A stretch of DNA of 64,000 nt from Alteribacter aurantiacus DSM 18675. Its GTDB lineage: Bacteria > Bacillota > Bacilli > Bacillales > Salisediminibacteriaceae. Location: positions 1,426,001-1,490,000 of the forward strand of contig NZ_KE386941.1 of the NCBI RefSeq assembly GCF_000429705.1. Direction: 5' to 3'. The notes under the pieces are model-generated. The model saw nothing but the letters and a program-made list of their open reading frames with translations. It did not search any database and was not told where the DNA came from. Positions 50,380 through 58,010 of this stretch are shown in pieces. How positions within the stretch are numbered: the stretch's first letter is position 1; each line of letters opens with the position of its first letter. The position numbers and the translations under genes are program-made.

Positions 50380-50814
50380 ATGGAGAATTTCAAAAGCAAT
50401 CGCAAAGCACCTAAACCGATTCACGAGAAGCCAATCGGAGATATTTTGAGTTCAATCGACGGTTTTTTTCAGGATACAATTAAACAGATAAGTGTCCCCC
50501 GCACGATTAATGTCTATGAATATGAAACAAAACGGGAGTACATCATTGAAGCTGAGCTTCCTGGCATTAGAAAAAATCAGATTTCTATTGATATTTATCA
50601 CAATTATATTCGGATCGCCGTTAATGAGAATGAAGTCACAGAAGTACGTGACGAAAAAAGGAAAGTCGTTTCACAAAGTAGGAAATTCCAACGGGCAGAG
50701 CGTACAATCACCCTCCCCTTTTATGTAAACGAAAATGAAGTGAAAGCTACTCTAAAGGACGGACTTCTGGTCATACGAATACCAAACAGACGCAAACGAA
50801 TTCAGATCGATTAG
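50380..50814 (+). CDS. Hsp20/alpha-crystallin-type small heat-shock or coat protein
   Basis: A 144-residue protein with a central alpha-crystallin domain (INVYEYETKREYIIEAELPGIRKNQISIDIYHNYIRIAV, then ERTITLPFYVNENEVKATLKDGLLVIRIPNR). Such proteins bind unfolded proteins; in Bacillus spores a homologue (CotM) is a coat component. The coat role is favoured because the next gene, 10 bases on, is YppG-like. ATG 50380 fits AGGTG better than the GTG at 50371. Confidence 0.85.
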   Translation: MENFKSNRKAPKPIHEKPIGDILSSIDGFFQDTIKQISVPRTINVYEYETKREYIIEAELPGIRKNQISIDIYHNYIRIAVNENEVTEVRDEKRKVVSQSRKFQRAERTITLPFYVNENEVKATLKDGLLVIRIPNRRKRIQID

Positions 50815-50824
50815 GAGGGGAATT

Positions 50825-51217
50825 ATGTACACAGAAGAATACCGCTGGCAAACACACCCTCGCCCATGGAACGGTTACCAACAAAACCAATGGCCGCAAC
50901 AGCCACAAATGTATACCCACCAACCATATACAGAATATGGAGGATATTTTCAGCAGCAGCCCCAAAGTATCCCCTACTATCAGCAGCAAAACCATCAAGG
51001 CTACCAACAACCACACTACCAGCAAGGGTTTAACGGCTATGGCTATCAGCCTCAACAATCAAAGTTGTCAGGTCTTCTGACACCGTTTCAAGGGAAAGAC
51101 GGTAAATTTGACTTTAACAAAGCCTTTGTCACGGTCGACCAAGTGATGAAAACAGCGAATCAAATTAGCCCTCTAATGAAACAAGTGGGGAGCTTTTTCA
51201 CCAACTTCACACCTTAA
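50825..51217 (+). CDS. YppG-like spore coat protein
   Basis: A 130-residue protein. The first 80 residues are low complexity, rich in Gln, Tyr, Pro and His. The C-terminal part KDGKFDFNKAFVTVDQVMKTANQISPLMKQVGSF is the conserved YppG-like segment. Members are small spore-coat proteins. It forms a two-gene unit with the Hsp20 gene. AGGAGGGG lies before the ATG. Confidence 0.85.
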   Translation: MYTEEYRWQTHPRPWNGYQQNQWPQQPQMYTHQPYTEYGGYFQQQPQSIPYYQQQNHQGYQQPHYQQGFNGYGYQPQQSKLSGLLTPFQGKDGKFDFNKAFVTVDQVMKTANQISPLMKQVGSFFTNFTP

Positions 51218-51244
51218 GAACCTAAGGGAATTAGGTTCTTTTTA
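51213..51244. terminator. Terminator of the coat-protein pair
   Basis: AAGAACCTAA and TTAGGTTCTT pair around GGGA, followed by TTT. Confidence 0.85.
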
Positions 51245-51325
51245 TTGTGTAATCATACCGATAAAAATGACAAGTATAGTCATAGCAACGACGAGTAAGA
51301 AACCGTAAAACATTTTGGTATTCAT
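51242..51325 (-). CDS. Candidate 27-residue membrane peptide
   Basis: MNTKMFYGFLLVVAMTILVI followed by FIGMITQ: a single helix with almost no flanking residues. The ribosome site is weak (GTGAG nine bases before the ATG), and the stop codon abuts the convergent terminator. Possible small membrane protein; chance cannot be excluded. Confidence 0.4.
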   Translation of the reverse strand: MNTKMFYGFLLVVAMTILVIFIGMITQ

Positions 51326-51439
51326 AAAGACCAACTCACTTTCTATAACCTTACTACTTATTTTTACCTGTTTATTGCCCATTAAAAACGCTCCACTATG
51401 ATAAAATGAACATATATCAAAACGTTGGAGCTGATCAAA

Positions 51440-52189
51440 ATGAATACGGTGATAGAAACGCTCTTAGACCACCGATCCATCCGAAAGTTCACGGAAAAAC
51501 CACTCACAAATGAGCAGATTGAGATGATCGTAAAAAGTGCGCAAATGGCGTCCACGTCGAGCTTTATCCAAGCGTATACGATTATCGGGGTTAAAGATCG
51601 TGTAAAAAAACAAAAGCTTGCTGAACTGGCTGGGAATCAACCTTATGTTGAAAACAACGGACATTTTTTTGTGTTTTGCGCCGATCTTCATCGTCATAAG
51701 GTGGCTGGTCATATGGAAGATACAGATGTGACTGCTTCAATTGAATCTACAGAAAAATTCTTAGTTGCAGCCGTTGACGCAGCACTTGCAGCCCAAAACG
51801 CTTCGATCGCTGCCGAATCAATGGGGCTTGGCATTTGCTATATCGGCGGGCTTCGTAACAACATTGAAGAAGTTGGTCGTCTTTTAAACCTTCCAGACTA
51901 CGTGATTCCTGTATTCGGCTTAGCCGTTGGGGAACCTGCAGATCGTTCAAGTGTAAAACCAAGACTCCCCCTTTCTAATGTGTATCATGAAGACCAGTAT
52001 GAACAAAATGAAAAGGCGTTTAACCGCGGTCTTGAAGAATACAACGGAGTCATTTCGGCCTATTATGACCTTCGTACAGCCGGCAAACGAAAAGATCGTT
52101 GGACTGAACAAATGGCTAATATGTTAAAAGAGCCAAAACGTCTTCATATGAAGGAGTATCTTGAGAAAAAAGGATTAATGAAACATTAA
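51440..52189 (+). CDS. nfrA: NADPH-dependent FMN nitroreductase (NfrA type)
   Basis: A 249-residue flavoenzyme, the same length as B. subtilis NfrA1. RSIRKFTEKPLTNEQIEMIVKSAQMASTSSFIQAYTIIGV is the FMN-binding start, with AAESMGLGICYIGGLRNN and VFGLAVGEPAD further on. It reduces nitro compounds, quinones or flavins using NADPH. GGAG nine bases before ATG 51440 sets the start. Single gene with its own terminator. Confidence 0.9.
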   Translation: MNTVIETLLDHRSIRKFTEKPLTNEQIEMIVKSAQMASTSSFIQAYTIIGVKDRVKKQKLAELAGNQPYVENNGHFFVFCADLHRHKVAGHMEDTDVTASIESTEKFLVAAVDAALAAQNASIAAESMGLGICYIGGLRNNIEEVGRLLNLPDYVIPVFGLAVGEPADRSSVKPRLPLSNVYHEDQYEQNEKAFNRGLEEYNGVISAYYDLRTAGKRKDRWTEQMANMLKEPKRLHMKEYLEKKGLMKH

Positions 52190-52192
52190 TGA

Positions 52193-52231
52193 AAAGCACC
52201 CGATTGGACCAAAGCCAATCAGGTGCTTTTC
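52193..52231. terminator. Terminator of nfrA, shared with convergent lipoprotein gene
   Basis: AAGCACC(c)GATTGG pairs with CCAATC(a)GGTGCTT around ACCAAAG, then TT; T-rich both ways. Confidence 0.85.
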
Positions 52232-52234
52232 ATA

Positions 52235-52669
52235 TCAGAAGAGTTCCTCAATTTCTGACTCCGGAAAGCGAAAAATTCTGTTATGAAGGTCTTTAGGGAA
52301 TAAATTCTTGATCCCTTCACTATATTCTGAACCATCGCCAGGAACATCATAACCTTTAATATATATATTTTGTTCATTCACGTTCACAAACAATACGACT
52401 GGCAATGACCACCCTCCCCCTTGGAATCGATCATTTCCGTCCTCATAGTACTCATTCATATGAGCCCAAAGGTAAATCTCCCCGCGACTTTTGTCAGACC
52501 CTAATACTTTAAAGGTACTTTCCACAGTTCCATCATTAGAACGAAACATAACGGTTTCACTTAAATAGTTTTCCACTGCCTTTTCGTCCTCCATACTTAA
52601 TGGAATACTTTCACGAGTAGAGCAACCAACCAATAGAATAGCCACAAAGAGTAGACTTAACCGCTTCAC
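52235..52669 (-). CDS. Hypothetical lipoprotein
   Basis: A 144-residue lipoprotein with signal MKRLSLLFVAILLVGC (lipobox Cys 16). The mature domain is acidic and probably beta-rich (TVESTFKVLGSDKSRGEIYLWAHMNEYY, GWSLPVVLFVNVNEQNIYIKGYDVPGDG). No family recognised. GTG start after GGTGGAG. It lies 14 bases after the membrane gene at 52684 and is likely co-transcribed. Confidence 0.7.
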   Translation of the reverse strand: MKRLSLLFVAILLVGCSTRESIPLSMEDEKAVENYLSETVMFRSNDGTVESTFKVLGSDKSRGEIYLWAHMNEYYEDGNDRFQGGGWSLPVVLFVNVNEQNIYIKGYDVPGDGSEYSEGIKNLFPKDLHNRIFRFPESEIEELF

Positions 52670-52683
52670 CTGTCACTCCACCT

Positions 52684-53052
52684 TTACTTGTTTTGGGAAG
52701 TCTCCTTCACATGCTTATATTTAGACCACCTTTTTTGCGTATCATAAGCAAACAGGACGACGATGACCCAAAAGAAGAAGTCATCAAAAGAAAAGCCCAC
52801 TTGAGACTGACCACCCATGAAATTAAACAAAATCAACATGAGCATAAAGTAGATATTAAATACAATTCCAAAGACAATTCCCTCGACTTTTCTACCTTTA
52901 AGTAGGGCCACTCTCAAAATCACCACAGCGATTAATAAGACAATCACCATCCAGCTTGTCAAAAAGAAATCTGGATTAAAAAAATCAATCCATAAAAACA
53001 GGGCAATCAGGCCGAATAACAGCCCGTCCAAAATCCTTCTTTTGTTTTCCAT
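52684..53052 (-). CDS. Hypothetical four-helix membrane protein
   Basis: A 122-residue protein with about four membrane helices (LLFGLIALFLWIDFF, MVIVLLIAVVILRVALL, IVFGIVFNIYFMLMLILFNF, FFFWVIVVLFAY) and a basic C-terminal tail. I do not recognise the family. AGAGG lies five bases before the ATG. Part of a run of four small membrane or lipoprotein genes on this strand. Confidence 0.65.
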   Translation of the reverse strand: MENKRRILDGLLFGLIALFLWIDFFNPDFFLTSWMVIVLLIAVVILRVALLKGRKVEGIVFGIVFNIYFMLMLILFNFMGGQSQVGFSFDDFFFWVIVVLFAYDTQKRWSKYKHVKETSQNK

Positions 53053-53156
53053 TACTACCTCTCACACCTTTTCAGCGGATTCTTATGATGTTTGTCTAAT
53101 TTTATCATGATTCACTCCGTTATTTATGGAATGTTTACAACTCAATTACCAAAATA

Positions 53157-53459
53157 TCAAGAGTTCCCTCCACTCTCTTGAAAATAGATAAGGACTATAC
53201 TTATACCAATTCCTATTATTACATGTGTCCAAGAAAGAGGGGATCCCAGAATGATATTTACGAGTATTATCGTGGCATTCAGCGCGAAAAGGCTAAGCCA
53301 CTTGGATTGAAACTTGTCCATCAATAAATATAAAGCCACTGTGGTGAGGACCATGGCAGCAAGCCACTGAACGAATGATGGTGCAATAAAAATGTATACC
53401 GCAAAATAAATCATAAAGCCTATTAGAAATTTGCTCTTTTTCTTGATATGTTTTTCCAT
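53157..53459 (-). CDS. Hypothetical four-helix membrane protein
   Basis: A 100-residue protein: a basic N-terminus (MEKHIKKKSKFLIG) and about four short membrane helices ending in HVIIGIGISIVLIYFQESGGNS. Start ATG 53459 is chosen because the frame upstream overlaps the preceding lipoprotein gene. The ribosome site is modest. Function unknown. Confidence 0.55.
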   Translation of the reverse strand: MEKHIKKKSKFLIGFMIYFAVYIFIAPSFVQWLAAMVLTTVALYLLMDKFQSKWLSLFALNATIILVNIILGSPLSWTHVIIGIGISIVLIYFQESGGNS

Positions 53460-53475
53460 CCTTCTCGTTGTCCCC

Positions 53476-53841
53476 CTACCCTTCCAGCAAGATTCTGTAG
53501 AGCACCTCTTCACCATCCACAATCGCAATTAAATAATTCATCGCATTTCCAGCTGGCTTATATATGGACGTTCCTTCAGGTAATTGTGTAGCTGAGCCGT
53601 CTCGAAAGAACCACCGTCGATCCGTTTGCCTCTTAATCTCTCCAATCTTCTCATCAGGTTCAAAGCCTCGATCAATATACTCGGCACCAGACATGTTTGA
53701 ATAAACGAACCCTCCGTTCCATTGAAAAATATCTGCGTCGGGGTTGTTCCTTAATACTTCACTCGCCGACGGATTATCAATCCCGCTCTGGCAGCCAATC
53801 AAAAAGATCCATATTAAAATAGAAGATATTAACTTTTTCAC
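53476..53841 (-). CDS. Hypothetical lipoprotein
   Basis: A 121-residue lipoprotein; signal VKKLISSILIWIFLIGCQSG gives lipobox Cys about 17. The mature part has NNPDADIFQWNGGFVYSN and RRWFFRDGSATQLPEGTSIYKP, a pattern recalling Bacillus lipoproteins with repeated substrate-like strands, but no named family. GTG 53841 with AAGGAGG seven bases upstream is the start; the longer frame is rejected. It heads the small gene run. Confidence 0.7.
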   Translation of the reverse strand: MKKLISSILIWIFLIGCQSGIDNPSASEVLRNNPDADIFQWNGGFVYSNMSGAEYIDRGFEPDEKIGEIKRQTDRRWFFRDGSATQLPEGTSIYKPAGNAMNYLIAIVDGEEVLYRILLEG

Positions 53842-53994
53842 AGGACTTCCTCCTTCAGATAATGCTGCGGGCAATGAAGAGTTTGAACTTTCCCTATTCA
53901 ATGCCTTCATAGTCTCTATGAGTCTACCATAAAATTACCATTATTAGGGCTAAAACCCTGTTAAAACCAGCAACAATAACTCCCTTTATTAACG

Positions 53995-54023
53995 TTGCAC
54001 ACCATAAATGCATATGATATATT
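53995..54023 (+). promoter_or_regulatory. sigma-A promoter of yrrT-luxS-mccAB
   Basis: TTGCAC, 17 bases, TATATT. The expected start point is near 54030. Confidence 0.65.
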
Positions 54024-54028
54024 AAAGT

Positions 54029-54054
54029 TAATCCCGACCTAATCCATGCGAATT
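54029..54054 (+). promoter_or_regulatory. CymR-like operator
   Basis: TAATCCCGACCT followed by AATCCATGCGAATT resembles the CymR consensus (TAAWNC...ATNNGGAATT) at most fixed positions, with the AT pair shifted by one. It starts at the predicted transcription start. CymR with CysK represses this operon in B. subtilis when cysteine is plentiful. Confidence 0.55.
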
Positions 54055-54090
54055 ATATGTTTTTGGTGTGTTGCACATTTTTACACAACA

Positions 54091-54109
54091 TTGTGCGGGG
54101 TCAGACCCC
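54091..54109. repeat. REP-like palindrome, copy D, in the yrrT leader
   Basis: TTGTGC followed by GGGGTCAGACCCC (54097-54109) lies between the promoter and the yrrT ribosome site, so it would form a hairpin in the mRNA leader. Confidence 0.65.
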
Positions 54110-54132
54110 CGATCTAGAAAGGTGAATGAGAA

Positions 54133-54777
54133 ATGGGACGTGAATTTGTCGATTTGTTTGATCGTTGGGCTGAGTCTTATGATGATACGGTTCATGGGAT
54201 CGATGAAGAATACAAAGAAGTATTTTCGAATTACAATTTAATTTTGCAAGCTGTTGCGAATGGCGCTCATGGTAATGCTATTGAATTTGGTGTGGGAACG
54301 GGGAATTTAACCGGTCTTTTAAAATCAAAAGGATTATCGGTTACGGGTATAGAACCATCTAGTAAAATGCGGGAAATCTCTTCTAAAAAGCACCCATCCA
54401 TCTCCGTCGTTGATGGGGATTTCCTAAACTATCCAACACCTGATACGGGGATTGATACATTCGTTTCCACTTACGCCTTTCACCATCTAACAGACGAAGA
54501 AAAAAAAGAAGCAGTAAAACAATACAGCAAATCGCTCAATCGTGGCGGTAAAGTTGTGTTTGCTGATACAATGTTTATAGACGACACCGCAAAGCAACGA
54601 ATGATCAAACAGGCGGAGAAGCGAGGGTTCTATAACCTTGCACAAGACTTGCGAACAGAATACTATACGACGATTCCGTACCTATCTACAATTTTTCAAG
54701 AAGCAGGGTTTGAAATAGAATTCACTTCACTAAATCCATACGTCTGGCTTTTGAATGCGGTGAAAAAAGACCAATAA
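54133..54777 (+). CDS. yrrT: SAM-dependent methyltransferase YrrT
   Basis: A 214-residue class I methyltransferase. Motif I is AIEFGVGTGNLTGLL (about residue 53), then VTGIEPSSKM, VDGDFLNYP and STYAFHHLTDEEKKEAV. Operon position ahead of luxS, mccA and mccB matches YrrT of B. subtilis. There it is linked to methionine-to-cysteine conversion, its methyl acceptor being unknown. GAAAGGTGAATG lies before the ATG. Confidence 0.88.
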   Translation: MGREFVDLFDRWAESYDDTVHGIDEEYKEVFSNYNLILQAVANGAHGNAIEFGVGTGNLTGLLKSKGLSVTGIEPSSKMREISSKKHPSISVVDGDFLNYPTPDTGIDTFVSTYAFHHLTDEEKKEAVKQYSKSLNRGGKVVFADTMFIDDTAKQRMIKQAEKRGFYNLAQDLRTEYYTTIPYLSTIFQEAGFEIEFTSLNPYVWLLNAVKKDQ

Positions 54778-54795
54778 CCTTAGGAGGCTGTTAAA

Positions 54796-55272
54796 ATGAC
54801 GAAGAAAATGAACGTAGAAAGCTTCAACCTGGACCACACAAAGGTGGCTGCACCATACATCCGCCTTGCCGGAACAACAGAAGGAGCAAACGGTGATACC
54901 ATTTACAAATACGACATCCGCTTTTGCCAGCCAAACAAGGAACATATGGAGATGCCTGGTCTCCACTCACTCGAGCACATGATGGCTGAATTCAGCCGCA
55001 ATCACCATAGTCAAATTGTTGATATTTCCCCTATGGGTTGCCAGACAGGGTTTTATTTAAGCGTGATTAACGATGAAAGCTATGACGCTATTCTTTCCCT
55101 TGTTGAAAAAACATTGAAGGACGTTCTTGTTGCAAATGAAGTGCCTGCGTGCAATGAAGTCCAGTGCGGATGGGCCGCTTCTCATTCTCTTGAAGGAGCA
55201 AAAGAAATTGCTGAGCAGATGCTATCACGAAAAGATGAATGGACGACCATCTTTGCTGAAGAAAGTCGTTAA
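54796..55272 (+). CDS. luxS: S-ribosylhomocysteine lyase (AI-2 synthase)
   Basis: A 158-residue metalloenzyme. Metal ligands lie in LHSLEHMMAEF (HxxEH, about residues 54-58) and CGWAASHSLEGA (Cys about 125). It cleaves S-ribosylhomocysteine to homocysteine and the autoinducer-2 precursor, feeding homocysteine to MccA. In B. subtilis the equivalent operon slot holds mtnN and luxS lies elsewhere, so its presence here is a rearrangement. GGAGG precedes the ATG. Confidence 0.96.
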   Translation: MTKKMNVESFNLDHTKVAAPYIRLAGTTEGANGDTIYKYDIRFCQPNKEHMEMPGLHSLEHMMAEFSRNHHSQIVDISPMGCQTGFYLSVINDESYDAILSLVEKTLKDVLVANEVPACNEVQCGWAASHSLEGAKEIAEQMLSRKDEWTTIFAEESR

Positions 55273-55287
55273 ATAGGAGAGTGCAAG

Positions 55288-56214
55288 GTGACCATCTATC
55301 AAGGCATTCACACACTTATCGGTCATACACCGTTATTTGAAATCACAAATATCCCATTGCCAAACCGGGTTCGATTATTCGCTAAGCTCGAATATTTCAA
55401 CCCCGGGGGCAGTGTGAAAGACCGCCTCGGGCAAGAGCTCATTCGTGATGCCATTGATGGCGGTCATATTTCTGAAACGGGAACGATTATTGAACCTACA
55501 GCCGGTAATACAGGCATAGGGCTTGCACTTGCCGCTGTAGGAAAAAAAGTAAATGTCATCTTTGTAGTACCGAAAAAGTTCAGTATCGAAAAGCAAACCC
55601 TCATGCGCTCACTGGGAGCAACCGTTATTAACACCCCGACAGAACTTGGTATGAAAGGGGCTATTGCGCACACGAAAGAGCTATTGGCGAAAACACCGGA
55701 CTCCTACTCCCCAGATCAGTTTTCAAACGATGCGAATCCAATGACTTACTACAAGACGCTAGGTCCGGAAATTGTTTCTGATTTAAAGGGGAAAGTCGAT
55801 ATTTTTGTTGCTGGCGCTGGTACCGGTGGAACGTTTATGGGAACAGCAAAATACTTAAAAGATCATATAAAAGATGTAAAGACGGTCATTGTTGAACCTG
55901 AAGGCTCGATCTTAAACGGAGGCCTGTCCGGTCCTCACCGAACAGAAGGAATTGGAATGGAATTCCTCCCTCCATATATGGATTCAACTTATTTTGACGC
56001 CATTCATACCATAACGGATGATGAAGCATTCGCTCGCGTTAAAGAATTGACTCAAAAAGAAGGCCTACTCGTTGCCAGCAGTTCAGGAGCTGCCTTTGAA
56101 GCAGCCGTTCGAGAGGCTAAAACGGCAAAGGAAGGTGCTCATATCGTCACGGTCTTTCCGGACAGCAGTGAGCGTTATTTAAGCACAGGGATTTACGAAG
56201 GGACTGACGCGTAA
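55288..56214 (+). CDS. mccA: O-acetylserine-dependent cystathionine beta-synthase
   Basis: A 308-residue fold-II PLP enzyme of the cysteine-synthase family. The Schiff-base Lys is in FNPGGSVKDRLG (about residue 43), the PLP phosphate loop is AGAGTGGTFMGTA, and EPTAGNTGIGLALA binds substrate. In operon with mccB it makes cystathionine from homocysteine and O-acetylserine (reverse transsulfuration). GTG start, preceded by GGAGAG. It overlaps mccB by one base. Confidence 0.9.
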   Translation: MTIYQGIHTLIGHTPLFEITNIPLPNRVRLFAKLEYFNPGGSVKDRLGQELIRDAIDGGHISETGTIIEPTAGNTGIGLALAAVGKKVNVIFVVPKKFSIEKQTLMRSLGATVINTPTELGMKGAIAHTKELLAKTPDSYSPDQFSNDANPMTYYKTLGPEIVSDLKGKVDIFVAGAGTGGTFMGTAKYLKDHIKDVKTVIVEPEGSILNGGLSGPHRTEGIGMEFLPPYMDSTYFDAIHTITDDEAFARVKELTQKEGLLVASSSGAAFEAAVREAKTAKEGAHIVTVFPDSSERYLSTGIYEGTDA

Positions 56215-57350
56215 TGAAAAAGAAAACACAACTCATTCACGGCGGCGTATTCGGTGACAAACATACCGGAGCCGTGAGTACACCGATTTATCAAGTGAGC
56301 ACATATAAACAAGACGGTGTCGGTAATTTTGCCTATGAATATTCACGCACCGGAAATCCGACTCGCGAGGCTCTCGAGAAGCTGATCGCTGACCTTGAAG
56401 GCGGTCACCGAGGCTTTGCCTTCGGATCTGGAATGGCTGCGATCGCCGCAGTCATGAACATGTACAAAGCAGGAGATCACATCGTTTTTACAGATGATGT
56501 ATACGGTGGTTCATACCGCCTCATGACAAAAGTGCTTAACCGTTTCAACATCGACGTTACGTTTGTTGATTCAAGCAATCCGTTAAAAGTAGATGAAGCG
56601 ATTCAAGACAATACGGTTGCTATCTACGTTGAAACACCGACCAATCCTCTTTTAAAAGTGACGGATATCGCTGAAATGAAGAAGCTTGCCGATGAATACG
56701 ATCTTCACTTAATCGTGGATAACACCTTCAGTACACCGTACTTCCAAAACCCGATCGCGCTAGGTGCTGATATTGTCCTTCACAGTGCAACGAAGTACCT
56801 CGGGGGACATAGTGATGTTGTTGCCGGCCTCGCTGTTGTTAACAGTGAACAACTCGGAGAAGAGCTTCACTTCGTCCAAAATTCCGTAGGTGGAATATTA
56901 GGACCGCAAGACTCTTGGCTTCTTATTCGCGGAATCAAGACACTGGGCCTCCGTATGGAACAAACGGAGAAAAACACGGAGAAAATTGTATCCTTTCTTG
57001 AAAGCCGTAATGATGTGTCCACGATTTATTATCCCGGACAGCCGTCCCACCCAGGCCATGAAACCCATAAAAAACAGGCCACAGGATTTGGCGGGATGAT
57101 TTCATTTGATGTTGGAAGCGGTGAACGGGCAGAGCATGTTCTGGCACAAACCCGTTACTTCACTCTAGCTGAAAGCCTCGGAGCTGTAGAAAGTCTCATT
57201 AGTTTACCCGCTAAAATGACCCATGCTTCTATCCCCGCTGATCGTCGAGCGGAACTAGGAATCACCGACGGTTTGATCCGTGTATCTATTGGAATTGAAG
57301 ATGCAGATGACTTGATTGAAGACTTAAAGCAAGCGCTTGATAGTAAATAA
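56214..57350 (+). CDS. mccB: Cystathionine gamma-lyase / homocysteine gamma-lyase
   Basis: A 378-residue fold-I PLP enzyme of the Cys/Met-metabolism family. EYSRTGNPTREALE, GSGMAAIAAVM, VETPTNPLLKVTDIAEM, and the Schiff-base Lys in LHSATKYLGGHSDVVAG (about residue 195) are present. It cleaves cystathionine to cysteine, 2-oxobutyrate and ammonia. Last gene of the operon; no yrhC-like gene follows before the terminator. Confidence 0.94.
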   Translation: MKKKTQLIHGGVFGDKHTGAVSTPIYQVSTYKQDGVGNFAYEYSRTGNPTREALEKLIADLEGGHRGFAFGSGMAAIAAVMNMYKAGDHIVFTDDVYGGSYRLMTKVLNRFNIDVTFVDSSNPLKVDEAIQDNTVAIYVETPTNPLLKVTDIAEMKKLADEYDLHLIVDNTFSTPYFQNPIALGADIVLHSATKYLGGHSDVVAGLAVVNSEQLGEELHFVQNSVGGILGPQDSWLLIRGIKTLGLRMEQTEKNTEKIVSFLESRNDVSTIYYPGQPSHPGHETHKKQATGFGGMISFDVGSGERAEHVLAQTRYFTLAESLGAVESLISLPAKMTHASIPADRRAELGITDGLIRVSIGIEDADDLIEDLKQALDSK

Positions 57351-57355
57351 GGAGA

Positions 57356-57389
57356 ACCCCCTCGGGAGATTGATCACCCAAGGGGGTTT
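57356..57389 (+). terminator. Terminator of the mcc operon
   Basis: AACCCCCTcGGG region pairs with CCCaAGGGGGTT around ATTGATCA, followed by TGGTTT. Confidence 0.75.
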
Positions 57390-57396
57390 GGTTTAT

Positions 57397-57489
57397 TGAG
57401 CTTGGTGGTTAGGTTCATCGACTTTGCTGCGTTCTTCATCGACTTTTCTCTCCCGCTACCCGAAAGATCGCTATAACGATCCAAGCTCA
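57397..57489. repeat. Inverted-repeat-bounded segment with internal direct repeats
   Basis: TGAGCTTGG (57397-57405) and CCAAGCTCA (57481-57489) are perfect inverted ends. Inside are two copies of TTCATCGACTTT 22 bases apart and the hairpin GATCG-CTATAA-CGATC. The right end contains the stop codon of the adjoining minus-strand gene. Confidence 0.5.
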
Positions 57490-57981
57490 TGACTCACCTT
57501 CCATCGCTTCTACTTCACTCAAATCCATGTGGCCATCGTGGAGTAGATAGAAAAGGCCGCTCGGATGGTGAACATCCAACATCGCACCACCAGAAGCTTT
57601 GACTGATGTAATGAGTGAATCATTTACTTTACCTGCTATTGCAGACACTTCTTCCCCTGAATACGTTTCCGTGACGACACCTATTGATTGCATAGGAACG
57701 TCGCCATCAAATCCATAATAAGGCGAACTTCGATACCAAGCATAACCCTGATCACTCTCAGCAATCGATGCAATCCCTAAAGCATCACCCTTTTCATAAA
57801 TAACAAACATGGCTCCCTCAAACTCCTCCACGGAAAGAATTGAAACAAGGTCGGCTCCTTCCACTTGCACACCTTGTTCAATTGCTTCCTCCTTCGTTTC
57901 ATACCATGTAAGCCTCTCATGGTTCGAACAGCCAGAAGTGATCATTCCCATTACTAGTAAAATTAAGACGACCCTTTTCAA
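57487..57981 (-). CDS. Hypothetical lipoprotein
   Basis: A 164-residue lipoprotein; signal LKRVVLILLVMGMITSGC gives lipobox Cys about 18. The mature part WYETKEEAIEQGVQVEGADLVSILSVEEFEGAMFVIYEKG and YAWYRSSPYYGF suggests a small mixed alpha/beta domain of a type common in Bacillus lipoproteins. TTG 57981, five bases after GGAGG, is the best start. It follows the erythromycin-esterase-like gene by 29 bases and is likely co-transcribed. Confidence 0.65.
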   Translation of the reverse strand: MKRVVLILLVMGMITSGCSNHERLTWYETKEEAIEQGVQVEGADLVSILSVEEFEGAMFVIYEKGDALGIASIAESDQGYAWYRSSPYYGFDGDVPMQSIGVVTETYSGEEVSAIAGKVNDSLITSVKASGGAMLDVHHPSGLFYLLHDGHMDLSEVEAMEGES

Positions 57982-58010
57982 AACATCCTCCCCCTCCCCC
58001 ATTGCCTTTG

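Noticed and set aside
53930..54132. SAM (S-box) riboswitch or T-box before yrrT
   Set aside because: No S-box or T-box core motifs; promoter, CymR-like site and REP palindrome account for the region.
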